This document shows positions 1 to 10,276 of a stretch of DNA of 63,206 nucleotides, one piece after another. The translations under genes and the position numbers were made by a program. Positions within the stretch are counted from its first letter, which is position 1. Every line of letters starts with the position of its first letter. The notes beneath the pieces are model-generated. The model was not told the DNA's origin, did no database searches, and saw nothing but the letters and a program-made list of their open reading frames with translations. The stretch is from Burkholderia pseudomultivorans (GTDB lineage: Bacteria; Pseudomonadota; Gammaproteobacteria; Burkholderiales; Burkholderiaceae): positions 1 through 63,206 of the forward strand of contig NZ_CABVPP010000043.1 of the NCBI RefSeq assembly GCF_902499075.1. Reading direction: 5' to 3'.

Positions 1-978
1 GCCCACTGGGGGCGAGCCGATCTAGCATCGTCCGACATGATGTCGCTGGAGACAACCCGGACGATTTGGCGAGCGCGAGCGGATCCACGTCGCCGGACTG
101 CATCCATCGGGATGTACACGCATGTGCTGGATCGTTGGGGCATTTTCTACGACCAACCCATCGTCCTGAATGAGCGGCAGGCAGGTGCAGCAATCGAGGG
201 CGTCGTCCGGCAAAACGCTACCAAGGACATCGCTCAGCTCGCTGTCGATACCCACGGCTACACCGATTTCGCGATGGGAGTGTCCCGGGCACTTGGCTTT
301 GATTTATGCCCTCGCCTGTCACACCTTCGTGACAGACGTCTACACGTGCCTCGCAGTCAGGCGATACCGGCGCGGCTCGCAGGGGTCACGGATCGGGACG
401 TCCGACTCGGTCTCATCGTTGACGTGTGGGACGAATTCGTGAGGATCGCCGCATCGATTCGCTCTGGTCAATGCACGGCTGTCGAAGCGATTGCCAGATT
501 CGGATCAGCTGCTCGAGGGCAGGCTGTGTACGATGGCGGCGTTCAGATCGGCCGCTTATTCAGAAGTATCTTTTTGATCGACTACTTCACCAATGCCTCT
601 TTCCGGTCGGAGTTGCAACATGCCCTGAATCGGGGAGAAGCGGTGCATACCGTGCAACGCGCAATTCACATCGGTCGCATTCCGGTGGAGCTAGCTCGGC
701 GCCAAGAATCTCTCGCGGCAGTGTCATCGGCGTTGACCCTGCTCTCGAACATCTTGATGGCTTGGAACACCACCCACATGCAACGAGCCCTGGAGAACAT
801 CGAAGCTCGCCGAGGGCAACCGATCGCGACCGAGCAACTCCGGCGAATCGCCCCCACTCATATCGAGGGCATCAACTTGCGCGGCACCTTCAATTTTCCC
901 GTGTCACTGTACGCAAAGCGGATCTTACCGAGCATCGCGGCCGACAACCCCATTCCGTCAACCAGTCGGAGCGCCTAA
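1..978 (+). CDS. tnpA: Tn3-family transposase TnpA, 3' part (open at left edge)
   Basis: The frame is open from base 1, so the gene begins outside the window; about 325 codons are present. The protein matches the C-terminal catalytic half of Tn3-family transposases: an AHWG...ASSDMMSLE stretch at the very start, MYTHVLDRWG, the second catalytic-type Asp in VDTHGYTD, and the third acidic residue in the LNRGEAVH segment, followed by the conserved tail with WNTTHMQRAL and INLRGTFNFP. It is clearly different from the second tnpA at 58821. TnpA carries out replicative transposition by cleaving the inverted repeats. I could not find a convincing terminal inverted repeat after the stop codon, so the element may be decayed or its end lies elsewhere. 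Family assignment is firm; completeness cannot be judged. Confidence 0.9.
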   Translation, partial: AHWGRADLASSDMMSLETTRTIWRARADPRRRTASIGMYTHVLDRWGIFYDQPIVLNERQAGAAIEGVVRQNATKDIAQLAVDTHGYTDFAMGVSRALGFDLCPRLSHLRDRRLHVPRSQAIPARLAGVTDRDVRLGLIVDVWDEFVRIAASIRSGQCTAVEAIARFGSAARGQAVYDGGVQIGRLFRSIFLIDYFTNASFRSELQHALNRGEAVHTVQRAIHIGRIPVELARRQESLAAVSSALTLLSNILMAWNTTHMQRALENIEARRGQPIATEQLRRIAPTHIEGINLRGTFNFPVSLYAKRILPSIAADNPIPSTSRSA

Positions 979-1255
979 CGACGGGGTGTACTGGCGCCGC
1001 CGGTCGAGGGACCGCTCATCTTCAACGCGGTCACGTCTGGAGATGCCTTCTGCTTCGTTAGCGAAGGGTAGACACTAACCCATTGTTTTGTTGGAATCAT
1101 TTTTTGGGGCCACAAGGCAAAGCCTTGCCAGGCTTAAAGGCGTCTAACCGGAAAAGCGCATAGAAATCAAAGGACCCCTAGAAGCGCTGCGTATGCGCCG
1201 CGATCGCATCGTACGGCGCTATTCGCACTTTTAGTAAGTTTGAGTGAGGGAAATA
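979..1255. other. Intergenic region after tnpA with small hairpins
   Basis: No gene is visible. Two small inverted repeats are present: CTTCG-TTAG-CGAAG at 1053-1066 and CAAGGC-AAA-GCCTTG at 1113-1127. Neither is followed by a T-run, so they are not classic terminators. The GTTAGCG around 1058 recalls the inner end of Tn3-type inverted repeats, but the outer GGGG end cannot be aligned. Confidence 0.4.
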
Positions 1256-1462
1256 ATGACCTTCCGCGTGATCGAAATTCCGTTCTTCCAACTCGATGCC
1301 GACAGGCCAGAGTCGCAGACCAATGCAGCGATCGAGGCGCTAAATTCTGCGATCGCGCGTGACGGCCTTGACGTCCTGTCGGTCGAGACGGTCACGGTTC
1401 CGCGGTTCTTGTGGCTTGGAACTAAGGTGGTCGGTATCCGTGCATGGTGTCGGACACAATAG
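1256..1462 (+). CDS. Small hypothetical protein (68 aa)
   Basis: A 68-residue open frame starting at ATG 1256, preceded by GAGGGA at a normal ribosome-binding distance; an in-frame GTG at 1244 is a poorer alternative. The sequence begins MTFRVIEIPFFQLD and is soluble, with mixed charge and an amphipathic central segment. No motif is recognised. It stands alone between the Tn3 remnant and a gene-poor stretch. Support comes from the ribosome-binding site and reasonable amino-acid composition; no function can be given. Confidence 0.5.
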   Translation: MTFRVIEIPFFQLDADRPESQTNAAIEALNSAIARDGLDVLSVETVTVPRFLWLGTKVVGIRAWCRTQ

Positions 1463-1879
1463 CGCGGTTCTATCGAAATCACCGATAAAATAGATTTATG
1501 TCAACTTAATTCCGTATCCGAAATGAGCTTCAGATTGTACTTAAGGATGCCTCAAGTATTGTGTGTCAATCTGGTCTATCGGAGATGGCTACGATTACTC
1601 ACATCGCGCCAAAAATTATTTGCATCGTCCACGCCGAGTGCCAGCAGCCGCGGCATTGACTGCGGTCCCCCCCAATCTTGTTGGCCCTCCCGGCTACGAC
1701 TCTCGTTTGACCCGGTTCAACATCGGGTTATTTTTTTGACTACTCGCGATGTTTCATGTGTGGCCCTGCGGGGCACGGCTGCATGTAAACACGTCCGCGA
1801 ACGAAGCGATTGAGCGGCGAAATTATCGTTCGATCGTGAATACCTCACCGGATGACAGAGCGATGGTATGTACGTCGCG
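1463..1879. other. Gene-poor stretch, low GC
   Basis: About 400 bases with noticeably lower GC than the neighbours and no convincing coding frame on either strand. Open frames here have poor composition and no ribosome-binding sites. It may be debris between the transposon remnant and the chromosomal segment. Confidence 0.5.
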
Positions 1880-2197
1880 TCAATGATGCAAGTACAACGA
1901 ACGTGCCGACGCGTGGCTCTGGACTGCTGCCCCCGAGTCAGATCCCGACGGCTGCGCGGGCCCATATCCGGACGCATCCGCGTGCCTCGATTCCGAAGAC
2001 CGGATGCGTGCCTCGGCTTGCTGGATCGACCGCGGATAATGGATGTCCTTTCTGGCTGGGTTATAGCCGGCTTGCTCGATCTGTACGAGCTGCGCACGAA
2101 CTTCCGCCCTGGTCAAGGCGCCACTCGACTGACCTGCCGAGGCAAACATGGGAGCGATGCCCATGGCCAATATGATGGTACCGATAGCGAATTTCAT
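1880..2197 (-). CDS. DUF4148 family exported small protein
   Basis: 105 residues beginning MKFAIGTIILAMGIAPMFASA, a typical Sec signal peptide, followed by the DUF4148 core: LTRAEVRAQLVQIEQAGYNP and an HYP..IQQAEARI segment. The start at 2197 is chosen because GGAGGTTG lies just upstream; longer frames would bury the signal peptide. DUF4148 proteins are short secreted or periplasmic proteins very frequent in Burkholderia and relatives, with no known biochemical role. The gene lies downstream of the sensor-kinase gene on the same strand but about 250 bases away, so it probably has its own promoter. Confidence 0.8.
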   Translation of the reverse strand: MKFAIGTIILAMGIAPMFASAGQSSGALTRAEVRAQLVQIEQAGYNPARKDIHYPRSIQQAEARIRSSESRHADASGYGPAQPSGSDSGAAVQSHASARSLYLHH

Positions 2198-2450
2198 GAT
2201 TTCAACCTCCAATGAACAGGGTCGGCATCCAAGGAAGCCTCTTCTGCCGTAATGCCAGCATGCCCCGCTCAACATGAAGGCAATGTTAACTGCGCGTCCT
2301 TGAGCGCATTAGACATGACGCCGCCAGGTCCGAAGTTAGCCGATCGACACGGAACGACTGAAATCATGACGGCGCGTGCGTTCAGGAAGCGCTGCGCATT
2401 GCCTACCCTGCCCGAGAAGCAACGGCGAACCTCATACCATGGATGCCGAA

Positions 2451-3800
2451 TCAAGCCGATGCGGGCAACACGACACGAACGCCCAACCCCTTTCCGTCGA
2501 GCCCATCGATATACATGAACCTACCCCCAAGTTTGGTCACGATGCGCGAAACGATGGATAGCCCCAGTCCGCTGCCGCTTTCTTCATGGTCCGCACCGCG
2601 AAAGAAGCGATCCTGTAATCGAGACAAATCTTCGTCCGAGACGCCGTGCCCGTCGTCCTGTACCTGGAGGCCGATGGCGCCGGCATCGCGCCACGACGCG
2701 ATTTCGACGCGCCCCTGCTCGCGCCCGTACTTGATCGCGTTATCGACGAGGTTGTCCAGCAAGACACGCACCAACGTCGATGGCACATGTGCGATGACTG
2801 GTCCGTCGACACGCGAATTCAGCGCAATCCTCTTGCGATCCGCGCGCGCCTGGTGGTCGTCGATACAGGCTTGCACGATGCGCGCGATATCGATGTCCTC
2901 GCCAGGCATCGGTACCGTCTCGTCGAGTCGTGCCAGTGCAAGCAACTGGTCCGCAAGATGCGTACTTCGGTCGACGCCCTCGACGACTCGTTGCATGGCG
3001 CGCCGCTGACGGTCAGGATCGCGCGCCGTGAGCGCGACCTGTGCCTGAACCTTGAGCGCGGCGAGTGGGGTCTTGAGCTCGTGTGCGGCGTCGCTCGTAA
3101 ACGCACGCTCGCGATCGAGAGAGCCGCGCAGACGTTGCAGCAATGTGTTAAGTGCGGCGACCAACGGCCGCACTTCGTCAGGGGTGCCATTCGTGCCGAT
3201 TGCGTCCAGGCTGTCGGGCGAACGTGCCTCGATCGCCTCGGACAGCGTCCGCAGAGGTGTCAGGCTGCGTCCGATCGCCAGCCAGATCAACACCGCCAAC
3301 ACGGGCAACGCGAATGCGAGCGGCCGTGCGACGCGGCGCGCTACTTCCGCGGACAAGTCGGATCGGTGCGTGCGTTGCTCGAAGATACGCACGGTGCGGC
3401 CGCGCGCGGCATCGGTCAGCACATACGCGTGCCACTTCGGATTGCCGAACCGGGCCGGGCTCGATGCGGCAGCGGGAAACACCGGTAGATCGAGCGAGTC
3501 AAGCCCCGGACTGGCGGCCAGGATGCGTCCGCCGGCGTCGCTGACCTGGTACAGCATCCGCGGCGCCGCATCATTGTCGCCGTCGTCGTCTTCCGACGAA
3601 CCGAGCGCGATGTCCGCAAAAACCGGGAGATCGGAGGCATCGAGCGCGGTCAGCCCCCTGGCAATTTGCTCGATGCGGGTTTCGTCCCATTCCTCCGCTT
3701 CGTGAATCGCCTGGCGGTAGCTCGACACCAGCGAGTACGCCCAGACCACCACGACTCCCGACAACACGAGCAAGGTGAGTCGTTGCCGGATCGAGCGCAT
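2451..3800 (-). CDS. Two-component sensor histidine kinase (QseC/PmrB type)
   Basis: 449 residues. An N-terminal membrane segment (about 7-27), a periplasmic domain of roughly 130 residues rich in acidic residues around 68-78 (EDDDGDND), a second membrane segment (about 160-176), then a HAMP-like linker, a HisKA domain with phospho-acceptor His240 in DAAHELKTPL, and a HATPase domain with N-box LLDNLVDNAIKYG, G1 DDGHGV and G2 GSGLGLSIV. The start at 3800 is set by the ATGA overlap with the response-regulator stop, which implies translational coupling. It would autophosphorylate and pass phosphate to the adjacent OmpR-type regulator. The acidic periplasmic loop is reminiscent of metal-sensing PmrB proteins, but the ligand is unknown. 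Confidence 0.9.
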   Translation of the reverse strand: MRSIRQRLTLLVLSGVVVVWAYSLVSSYRQAIHEAEEWDETRIEQIARGLTALDASDLPVFADIALGSSEDDDGDNDAAPRMLYQVSDAGGRILAASPGLDSLDLPVFPAAASSPARFGNPKWHAYVLTDAARGRTVRIFEQRTHRSDLSAEVARRVARPLAFALPVLAVLIWLAIGRSLTPLRTLSEAIEARSPDSLDAIGTNGTPDEVRPLVAALNTLLQRLRGSLDRERAFTSDAAHELKTPLAALKVQAQVALTARDPDRQRRAMQRVVEGVDRSTHLADQLLALARLDETVPMPGEDIDIARIVQACIDDHQARADRKRIALNSRVDGPVIAHVPSTLVRVLLDNLVDNAIKYGREQGRVEIASWRDAGAIGLQVQDDGHGVSDEDLSRLQDRFFRGADHEESGSGLGLSIVSRIVTKLGGRFMYIDGLDGKGLGVRVVLPASA

Positions 3801-4462
3801 CACGATGCCTTCTCCACCACGTATCCGACACCGCGGATTGTCCGGATCAGATCGGTGCCCAATTTCTTGCGCAGATTCGACACATGCACATCGATCGCAT
3901 TGCTTTCGATTTCTTCGTTCCAGCCATAGAGGCTGTCCTGGAGCTGCGCACGTGAGAGCGGGCGGCCCTGATTCGCCATCAATTCGACCAGCAACGCGCA
4001 TTCGCGCGATGTCAGGGCGATTCGCTCGGAACCTCTCGTCACGGTCATCAACGCGGGGTCGACCGTCAGGTCGCCATATTCGATCGTGTCGGTGCCGCGG
4101 CCTTGCGAACGGCGCACGAGCGCCCGGCAGCGGGCGATCAGCTCGATCAGGTCGAACGGCTTGCCGAGATAATCGTCGGCACCCGCGCTCAAACCGCTCA
4201 CGCGGTCGGCCACCGTATCGCGCGCGGTCATGACGAGCACCGGTGTATGGTCGCGGCGCTTGCGGAGCCAGTCCAGCAATTCAACCCCCGACATGCGGGG
4301 CAGACCGAGATCGAGCACGACGAGATCATACGGCGTGGTTTCGAGCGCGAGCTGGGCCTGCCTGCCGTCATGCGCCCAGTCGACCGTCATGCCTGCATCG
4401 ATCAGGCCGTCTTCCACCCCGCTTCCGATCAGCTTGTCGTCTTCCACGAGTAGCACCCGCAT
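3800..4462 (-). CDS. OmpR/PhoB-family response regulator (QseB/PmrA type)
   Basis: 220 residues. A receiver domain with the acidic pair EDD at 7-9, phospho-acceptor Asp51 in VVLDLGLP and the conserved Lys in GKPFDLIEL, followed by a C-terminal winged helix (SRECALLVELMANQGRPLSRAQL ... DVHVSNLRKKL, split here for length). It is the first gene of a two-gene operon with the kinase. The 157-base gap to the divergent cytochrome b562 gene carries a TTAA direct repeat at 11-base spacing (4560-4575), the expected binding-site type for this subfamily, suggesting autoregulation and control of the cytochrome genes. Confidence 0.93.
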   Translation of the reverse strand: MRVLLVEDDKLIGSGVEDGLIDAGMTVDWAHDGRQAQLALETTPYDLVVLDLGLPRMSGVELLDWLRKRRDHTPVLVMTARDTVADRVSGLSAGADDYLGKPFDLIELIARCRALVRRSQGRGTDTIEYGDLTVDPALMTVTRGSERIALTSRECALLVELMANQGRPLSRAQLQDSLYGWNEEIESNAIDVHVSNLRKKLGTDLIRTIRGVGYVVEKAS

Positions 4463-4559
4463 GGCGTCGTGTTCCTGTCAGTTCCGGACATGCCGTCCCT
4501 TGCCGCACGATAACCGCTGGAACGGGCGGTCATCAAGACGGGCGCAGATAATTTCGGTC

Positions 4560-4575
4560 CTTAAGAATTCGTTAA
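4560..4575. promoter_or_regulatory. PmrA/QseB-like box between regulator and cytochrome b562
   Basis: CTTAA-GAATTC-GTTAA: two TTAA half-sites in direct repeat with an 11-base period, matching the arrangement known for PmrA/QseB regulators. It lies 98 bases upstream of the regulator start and 45 bases upstream of the cytochrome b562 start. The sequence is seen; the binding role is inferred. Confidence 0.5.
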
Positions 4576-4619
4576 CGTCCGCACCATAAGGTCGCGTCAC
4601 CGATATTCGCAACCGAATT

Positions 4620-5000
4620 ATGACCATGAACAGTCCGTTGCTCCGACTCCGATTCTGCGCAGCGCTGGCCGTGCTGCTTTCCGTGGCCGCCGCGCCGGCC
4701 TGCGCCGGCGAGATCAAGACGCTGATGCGGGACATGAAGCACGCGATGCAAGGTGCGGCGAACAGCCAGACGATTCCCGAAATGAAAGCCTATATGGGCC
4801 AGCTCGAAAGCGATGCGCAACGGGCTAGCCGCCAGAAGTATCGTGATGACCAGCCGACCTATGACGAAGGGATGCGCACCTTGCAGGGTCAACTGGCCGA
4901 AGTCGACCATGCGATCCAGGCCAACGATCTGTCAGCCGCCAAGCAGGCGCTACGACGAATCAACGGCACGAAGAAGCACTATCACGATCTGCTCGGCTGA
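4620..5000 (+). CDS. Cytochrome b562 family periplasmic haem protein
   Basis: 126 residues with a signal peptide (RLRFCAALAVLLSVAAAPACAG, cleavage about residue 29) and a mature four-helix bundle of about 97 residues. The axial ligands fit the family: a Met in the first helix (TLMRDMKHAM) and a His in the last helix (GTKKHYHDLL). Cytochrome b562 is a soluble periplasmic electron carrier whose physiological partner is unclear; the following cytochrome b561 gene, 43 bases downstream on the same strand, suggests the two form an operon and may exchange electrons. A second ATG two codons in (4626) is an equally plausible start. Confidence 0.8.
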   Translation: MTMNSPLLRLRFCAALAVLLSVAAAPACAGEIKTLMRDMKHAMQGAANSQTIPEMKAYMGQLESDAQRASRQKYRDDQPTYDEGMRTLQGQLAEVDHAIQANDLSAAKQALRRINGTKKHYHDLLG

Positions 5001-5043
5001 CTGCGGCCGACCACGCTTTTGCCACGGAAACGATATTCCCGTC

Positions 5044-5610
5044 ATGAAAATTGTCACCCGCTATCCACTGTCGATAAGCATGCTGCACTGGCTGCTGGCC
5101 ATCGCGCTGATCGGCAACTTGATCGTTGGCCTGCTGCTGGACGACAACGAGGATCTCGTCGGTCTGCACAAGTCGATCGGCATCGTCATTCTCGGCCTTG
5201 TACTGGTTCGTCTCGGGAATCGGGTCCGAAAGCGACGCGTGTTGCCGCCGTCGATCAATCCAGCCGGCACGGCGGCCCGCCTCGTCGAACGCACAGTTCA
5301 CCGCCTGCTTTATGTGCTGATGCTTGTCATCCCGCTGCTCGGATGGATGAAGACGAACGCCGCCGGGCATACGGCCAGTTGCTTCGGATTCTTTTCGTTG
5401 CCAACGCTAGCGCCGAAAAGTCGTGCCCTGTCGCAGTGGCTAGGCGAACTGCACGCACTGACGGCATATGGACTTGCCGCATTGGTCGGCGTCCATATAC
5501 TCGGGGCACTGGCGCATCGGGTGATCCGGACGGAGAACATTCTTCCCCGCATCTTGCCGTGGTCGACGTGCGCCGGCCAGCATGAAACTCAAGCGGAGGA
5601 TATCGGCTAA
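5044..5610 (+). CDS. Cytochrome b561 (YodB/CybB family)
   Basis: 188 residues, beginning MKIVTRYPLSISMLHWLLAI. Four membrane helices are visible, with the paired haem-ligand histidines of the family: MLHWLLA in helix 1, GLHKSIG in helix 2, and ELHALTAYG and GVHILGALAHR in helices 3-4. Family members are diheme quinol-oxidising or superoxide-handling membrane proteins. The start at 5044 gives family length and the usual N-terminus. It follows the cytochrome b562 gene closely, suggesting a short membrane-to-periplasm electron path. Downstream it is convergent with the CBS-BON gene. Confidence 0.9.
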   Translation: MKIVTRYPLSISMLHWLLAIALIGNLIVGLLLDDNEDLVGLHKSIGIVILGLVLVRLGNRVRKRRVLPPSINPAGTAARLVERTVHRLLYVLMLVIPLLGWMKTNAAGHTASCFGFFSLPTLAPKSRALSQWLGELHALTAYGLAALVGVHILGALAHRVIRTENILPRILPWSTCAGQHETQAEDIG

Positions 5611-5791
5611 AGCCAGCAATGTAGCTTACGGCGACCAGGCAACTCCGGTCTCGTGGCTGCAAGGATAAGTGCAACGCCTTCACCGACGGAGAGCCTGCGT
5701 CGAGCAATTCTCTAGAGGCTCAAAGCAACCGTGGCCCTCCCATGCGACGTCAATCCGGCTCGCGCTCTACGCACAGTCGCTGCTTCTCGTC

Positions 5792-6481
5792 CTACGCATC
5801 CGAATGCAATACGCCCGTGTGATCTTCTACACCCTTGACGCCGGGGATTCCCTCTGCCGCGACGCGCATCGCTTGCACCTCGTTCGGTGCCCAGGCATAG
5901 TACCCCCACAGATGGACAACTCCGTTCTTGACGATCACGTTTCGGCCGGGAAAGCTCCACTTTCGGCCTGCGATCTCGGCCAACAACATCCCTCGAATCT
6001 CGCGGTCACTGAGGATCTGTTGCAGGTTCGGCGCTGACGGCGAAATCGCGAGTGCCTGAACCAGATTGGCGCGGCTCACGATCCCCACCACCTCATTGCC
6101 GCGCACGACAGGAACGCGTCTGATGTGCAGCTTTTCGAGAATACGGGCCACCTCGTCGATCGGCGTCATCTCCTGAACAGTGACGACGTGCTTCGTCATG
6201 ACATCCTTGACGAGATGCGCATGCGTTTTCACATAGGCGGCGGCATCGTCGCTGCGGGCAGTCAGCAGTTCCATCCACCAGGCGCGATGTGGCCTGTCCG
6301 TTTCGATCTCCACGCGTCGCACCAGGTCCGACTGGCTGATCATCCCGACCAACCGTCCATTCGCGTCGATCACGGGCGCGCCACTTATTCCATTCTCGAC
6401 GAGAAGCGCCGCCGTTTGCTGAACGCTCATATCCGGTTTCACGGAAACGACCGAGGGTGTCATGACGTCAATGGCGTGCAT
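5792..6481 (-). CDS. CBS-pair and BON domain protein
   Basis: 229 residues. Two CBS motifs (about 7-60, beginning VMTPSVVSVKPDMSVQQTA; and about 90-150, beginning DVMTKHVVTVQEMTP) are followed by a C-terminal BON domain (about 155-225, with VIVKNGVVHLWGYYAW). CBS pairs bind adenine nucleotides and act as energy sensors; BON domains bind membranes or other proteins. The start at 6481 follows GAGGAGG. A FNR-type site with one mismatch lies 96 bases upstream (6577-6590), so low-oxygen control is likely. The role is unknown, but such proteins recur in hypoxia-induced loci. Confidence 0.88.
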   Translation of the reverse strand: MHAIDVMTPSVVSVKPDMSVQQTAALLVENGISGAPVIDANGRLVGMISQSDLVRRVEIETDRPHRAWWMELLTARSDDAAAYVKTHAHLVKDVMTKHVVTVQEMTPIDEVARILEKLHIRRVPVVRGNEVVGIVSRANLVQALAISPSAPNLQQILSDREIRGMLLAEIAGRKWSFPGRNVIVKNGVVHLWGYYAWAPNEVQAMRVAAEGIPGVKGVEDHTGVLHSDA

Positions 6482-6576
6482 TGTCAGCCTCCTCGCACCT
6501 GTTTCAGTCATGTGCCAATAGCCGGCGCTTGTCTGCGTTTCCAATATCGAGATTAGGTGACGAGCGCACCGGCTCG

Positions 6577-6590
6577 TTGATGTGCGTCAA
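6577..6590. promoter_or_regulatory. FNR/ANR-type box upstream of the CBS-BON gene
   Basis: TTGATGTGCGTCAA differs at one position from the symmetric TTGAT-N4-ATCAA consensus. It lies 96-109 bases upstream of the CBS-BON start and about 100 bases from the perfect site that faces the ATPase operon. Binding by an Anr/Fnr protein is inferred. Confidence 0.55.
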
Positions 6591-6689
6591 TCTGGCTTGC
6601 ACGGCGCACATTGCCGGGTATCGGTGGAGTTTTGGCGTGAACAACCCCATCCCCACTCCCACCTCTCAGCCAGCTCGGCGACAGGCCCC

Positions 6690-8694
<2,005 letters not shown>

Positions 8695-8705
<11 letters not shown>

Positions 8706-9039
8706 TTCACGAAAACCCGCTCCTGCCCCGCGCGACCAGGACGTGAAAGCGCCCAAGCCCGTCGCGGGGGTACTCGAGCAAACCACGCAACGCGCCGTCC
8801 GGAGAGACCGGCAGGCGCGCGATGTACCGGAGCCGACACTGGGCTCCAGACTGGGGCAGATCGGCATGCTTGGCTGGATGATCGTGATTCCGGCCTTGCT
8901 GGCACTCTGGGCGGGCCATTGGCTCGACCGACATTTTCATACCGGCGTGTTTTTCTCCGCGCCGTTACTGATGCTGGGCGCTGCATTCGGTTTGTGGTCC
9001 GCGTGGCGCTGGATGCATCGCCAGGGCCCAGGGAGCTGA
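8695..9039 (+). CDS. atpQ: N-ATPase accessory membrane protein AtpQ
   Basis: 114 residues. A charged N-terminal half (residues 1-55) precedes two membrane helices (about 56-75 and 80-100), the layout of AtpI/AtpQ proteins. AtpI-type proteins assist assembly of the c-ring. Its position as third gene, between atpC and atpR, is the hallmark of N-ATPase operons. The ATG at 8695 overlaps the atpC stop. Confidence 0.85.
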
Positions 9040-9042
9040 AAC

Positions 9043-9327
9043 GTGGTGCCGGTCCATTCATTGTCGATTCCCCTCCAGATGGCTGCCGGTGGCGTGACCG
9101 GTGGCGTCGTCGGGTTCGCCTATTTTGCGTCGCTACTCGCTAATGTGCGCTGGTACGTCAGGGATGCAATCAGCATCGCCATAATCGTGCATCTCGTTCG
9201 TTTCGGCACGCTCGCCCTGGTGCTGTTCGGTCTGGCGCATATCGGATACGTTGCGTTGCTGAGCGGCCTCGCCGGCATCATGCTCGCTCGCCGCGCGATG
9301 ATCCGCTTGCCGGGAGGTTCGTCATGA
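9043..9327 (+). CDS. atpR: N-ATPase accessory membrane protein AtpR
   Basis: 94 residues starting from GTG 9043, three bases after the atpQ stop. Three hydrophobic segments (about 10-28, 38-58 and 62-80) are seen, with an Arg in the middle helix (IVHLVRFGTLAL) and paired Arg in the last (MLARRAMIR). AtpR is found only in N-ATPase operons; its function is unproven and it has been proposed to help c-ring assembly or ion supply. The stop overlaps the atpB start. Confidence 0.85.
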   Translation: MVPVHSLSIPLQMAAGGVTGGVVGFAYFASLLANVRWYVRDAISIAIIVHLVRFGTLALVLFGLAHIGYVALLSGLAGIMLARRAMIRLPGGSS

Positions 9328-10022
9328 TGCATTCACCGCTCATGACCGAACCGCTGCTTCGCATCGGGGCGATTCCAGTGTCGACGCCGGTCGCAACCAC
9401 CTGGGCCCTGATGGCGCTCGTCGCCGTCACCGCGGCCGCGATGCGCAGGCGACTGTCGTTGACCCCGGGCAAACTCGAGACGGCGGTGGAACTGTTCGTC
9501 TCCGCGCTCGACAGCCAGCTGCAGGACACGATGCAAATCGACCCCGCACGTTGCCGCGCCTTGCTTGGAACGTTGTTCCTGTTCATCCTGACTTCCAATT
9601 GGTCCGGCTTGATTCCCGGCGTCGAACCGCCTACCGCTCATCTCGAAACTGATGCGGCCCTCGCAGCCGTCGTGTTCGCGTCGACGGTGTTTTACGGCGT
9701 CCACGAACGCGGGCTCGCCCGCTATCTCGCCTCGTTCGCTCAACCGACCTGGATCATGATTCCGCTCAATCTGGTCGAACAGATAACCCGTACCTTTTCA
9801 CTGGTCGTGCGCCTGTTCGGCAACGTCATGAGCGGCGTGTTCGTGATCGGTATCGTGCTGTCGCTCGCGGGTCTTCTAGTGCCGATCCCGCTCATGGCGC
9901 TCGATCTGCTGACAGGTGCGGTTCAGGCGTACATCTTCACGGTACTCGCGGCGGTGTTCATCGGCGCTGCGCTCGGCGACGAGCGCGCAGCCACGCCGCA
10001 TCCACGGCAAGGAGCATCATGA
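9324..10022 (+). CDS. atpB: N-ATPase subunit a (AtpB)
   Basis: 232 residues, all-helical membrane protein. The essential stator Arg163 sits in the conserved SLVVRLFGNVMSG segment of the penultimate long helix, which provides the ion half-channels against the c-ring. SNWSGLIPGVEPPT is the usual second-helix region. It starts at ATG 9324 inside the atpR stop and overlaps atpE by ATGA. It is slightly shorter than F-type subunit a, as is usual for the N-type. Confidence 0.95.
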   Translation: MMHSPLMTEPLLRIGAIPVSTPVATTWALMALVAVTAAAMRRRLSLTPGKLETAVELFVSALDSQLQDTMQIDPARCRALLGTLFLFILTSNWSGLIPGVEPPTAHLETDAALAAVVFASTVFYGVHERGLARYLASFAQPTWIMIPLNLVEQITRTFSLVVRLFGNVMSGVFVIGIVLSLAGLLVPIPLMALDLLTGAVQAYIFTVLAAVFIGAALGDERAATPHPRQGAS

Positions 10023-10267
10023 GCAACTGGATTCAGCTGGTGAGCATCGTCGCGGCAGCCCTTGCCGTTTCATTCGGCGCGATTGGGCCGGCGCTGGCCG
10101 AAGGTCGCGCCGTCGCGGCCGCGATGGACGCGCTGGCGCGTCAGCCGGAATCGGCAGGCACGATTTCGCGGACGTTGTTTGTCGGTCTGGCCATGATCGA
10201 AACCATGGCGATCTACTGTCTCGTGGTCGCCCTGCTCGTTCTGTTCGCCAATCCGTTTATCAAGTAG
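10019..10267 (+). CDS. atpE: N-ATPase subunit c (AtpE), double-carboxylate rotor
   Basis: 82 residues forming a helical hairpin with the polar loop ALARQPE. Two carboxylates face the ion site: Glu28 in the first helix (GPALAEGRA, the place of Gln32 in the Na+-binding Ilyobacter ring) and Glu61 in the second (MIETMAIY), with Thr62 and Tyr66 following as in Na+-type sites. Established work on the Burkholderia pseudomallei N-ATPase reports a large c17 ring that is H+-specific with this double-carboxylate site, so proton coupling is more likely here despite the Na+-like residues. The start overlaps atpB by ATGA. Confidence 0.95.
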   Translation: MSNWIQLVSIVAAALAVSFGAIGPALAEGRAVAAAMDALARQPESAGTISRTLFVGLAMIETMAIYCLVVALLVLFANPFIK

Positions 10268-10276
10268 GCGTTAGCC

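Noticed and set aside
979-1130. Terminal inverted repeat of the left-edge Tn3 element
   Set aside because: GTTAGCG near 1058 and GGGGCC near 1106 resemble the two repeat ends, but the bases between do not match any Tn3-type repeat and the spacing is wrong.
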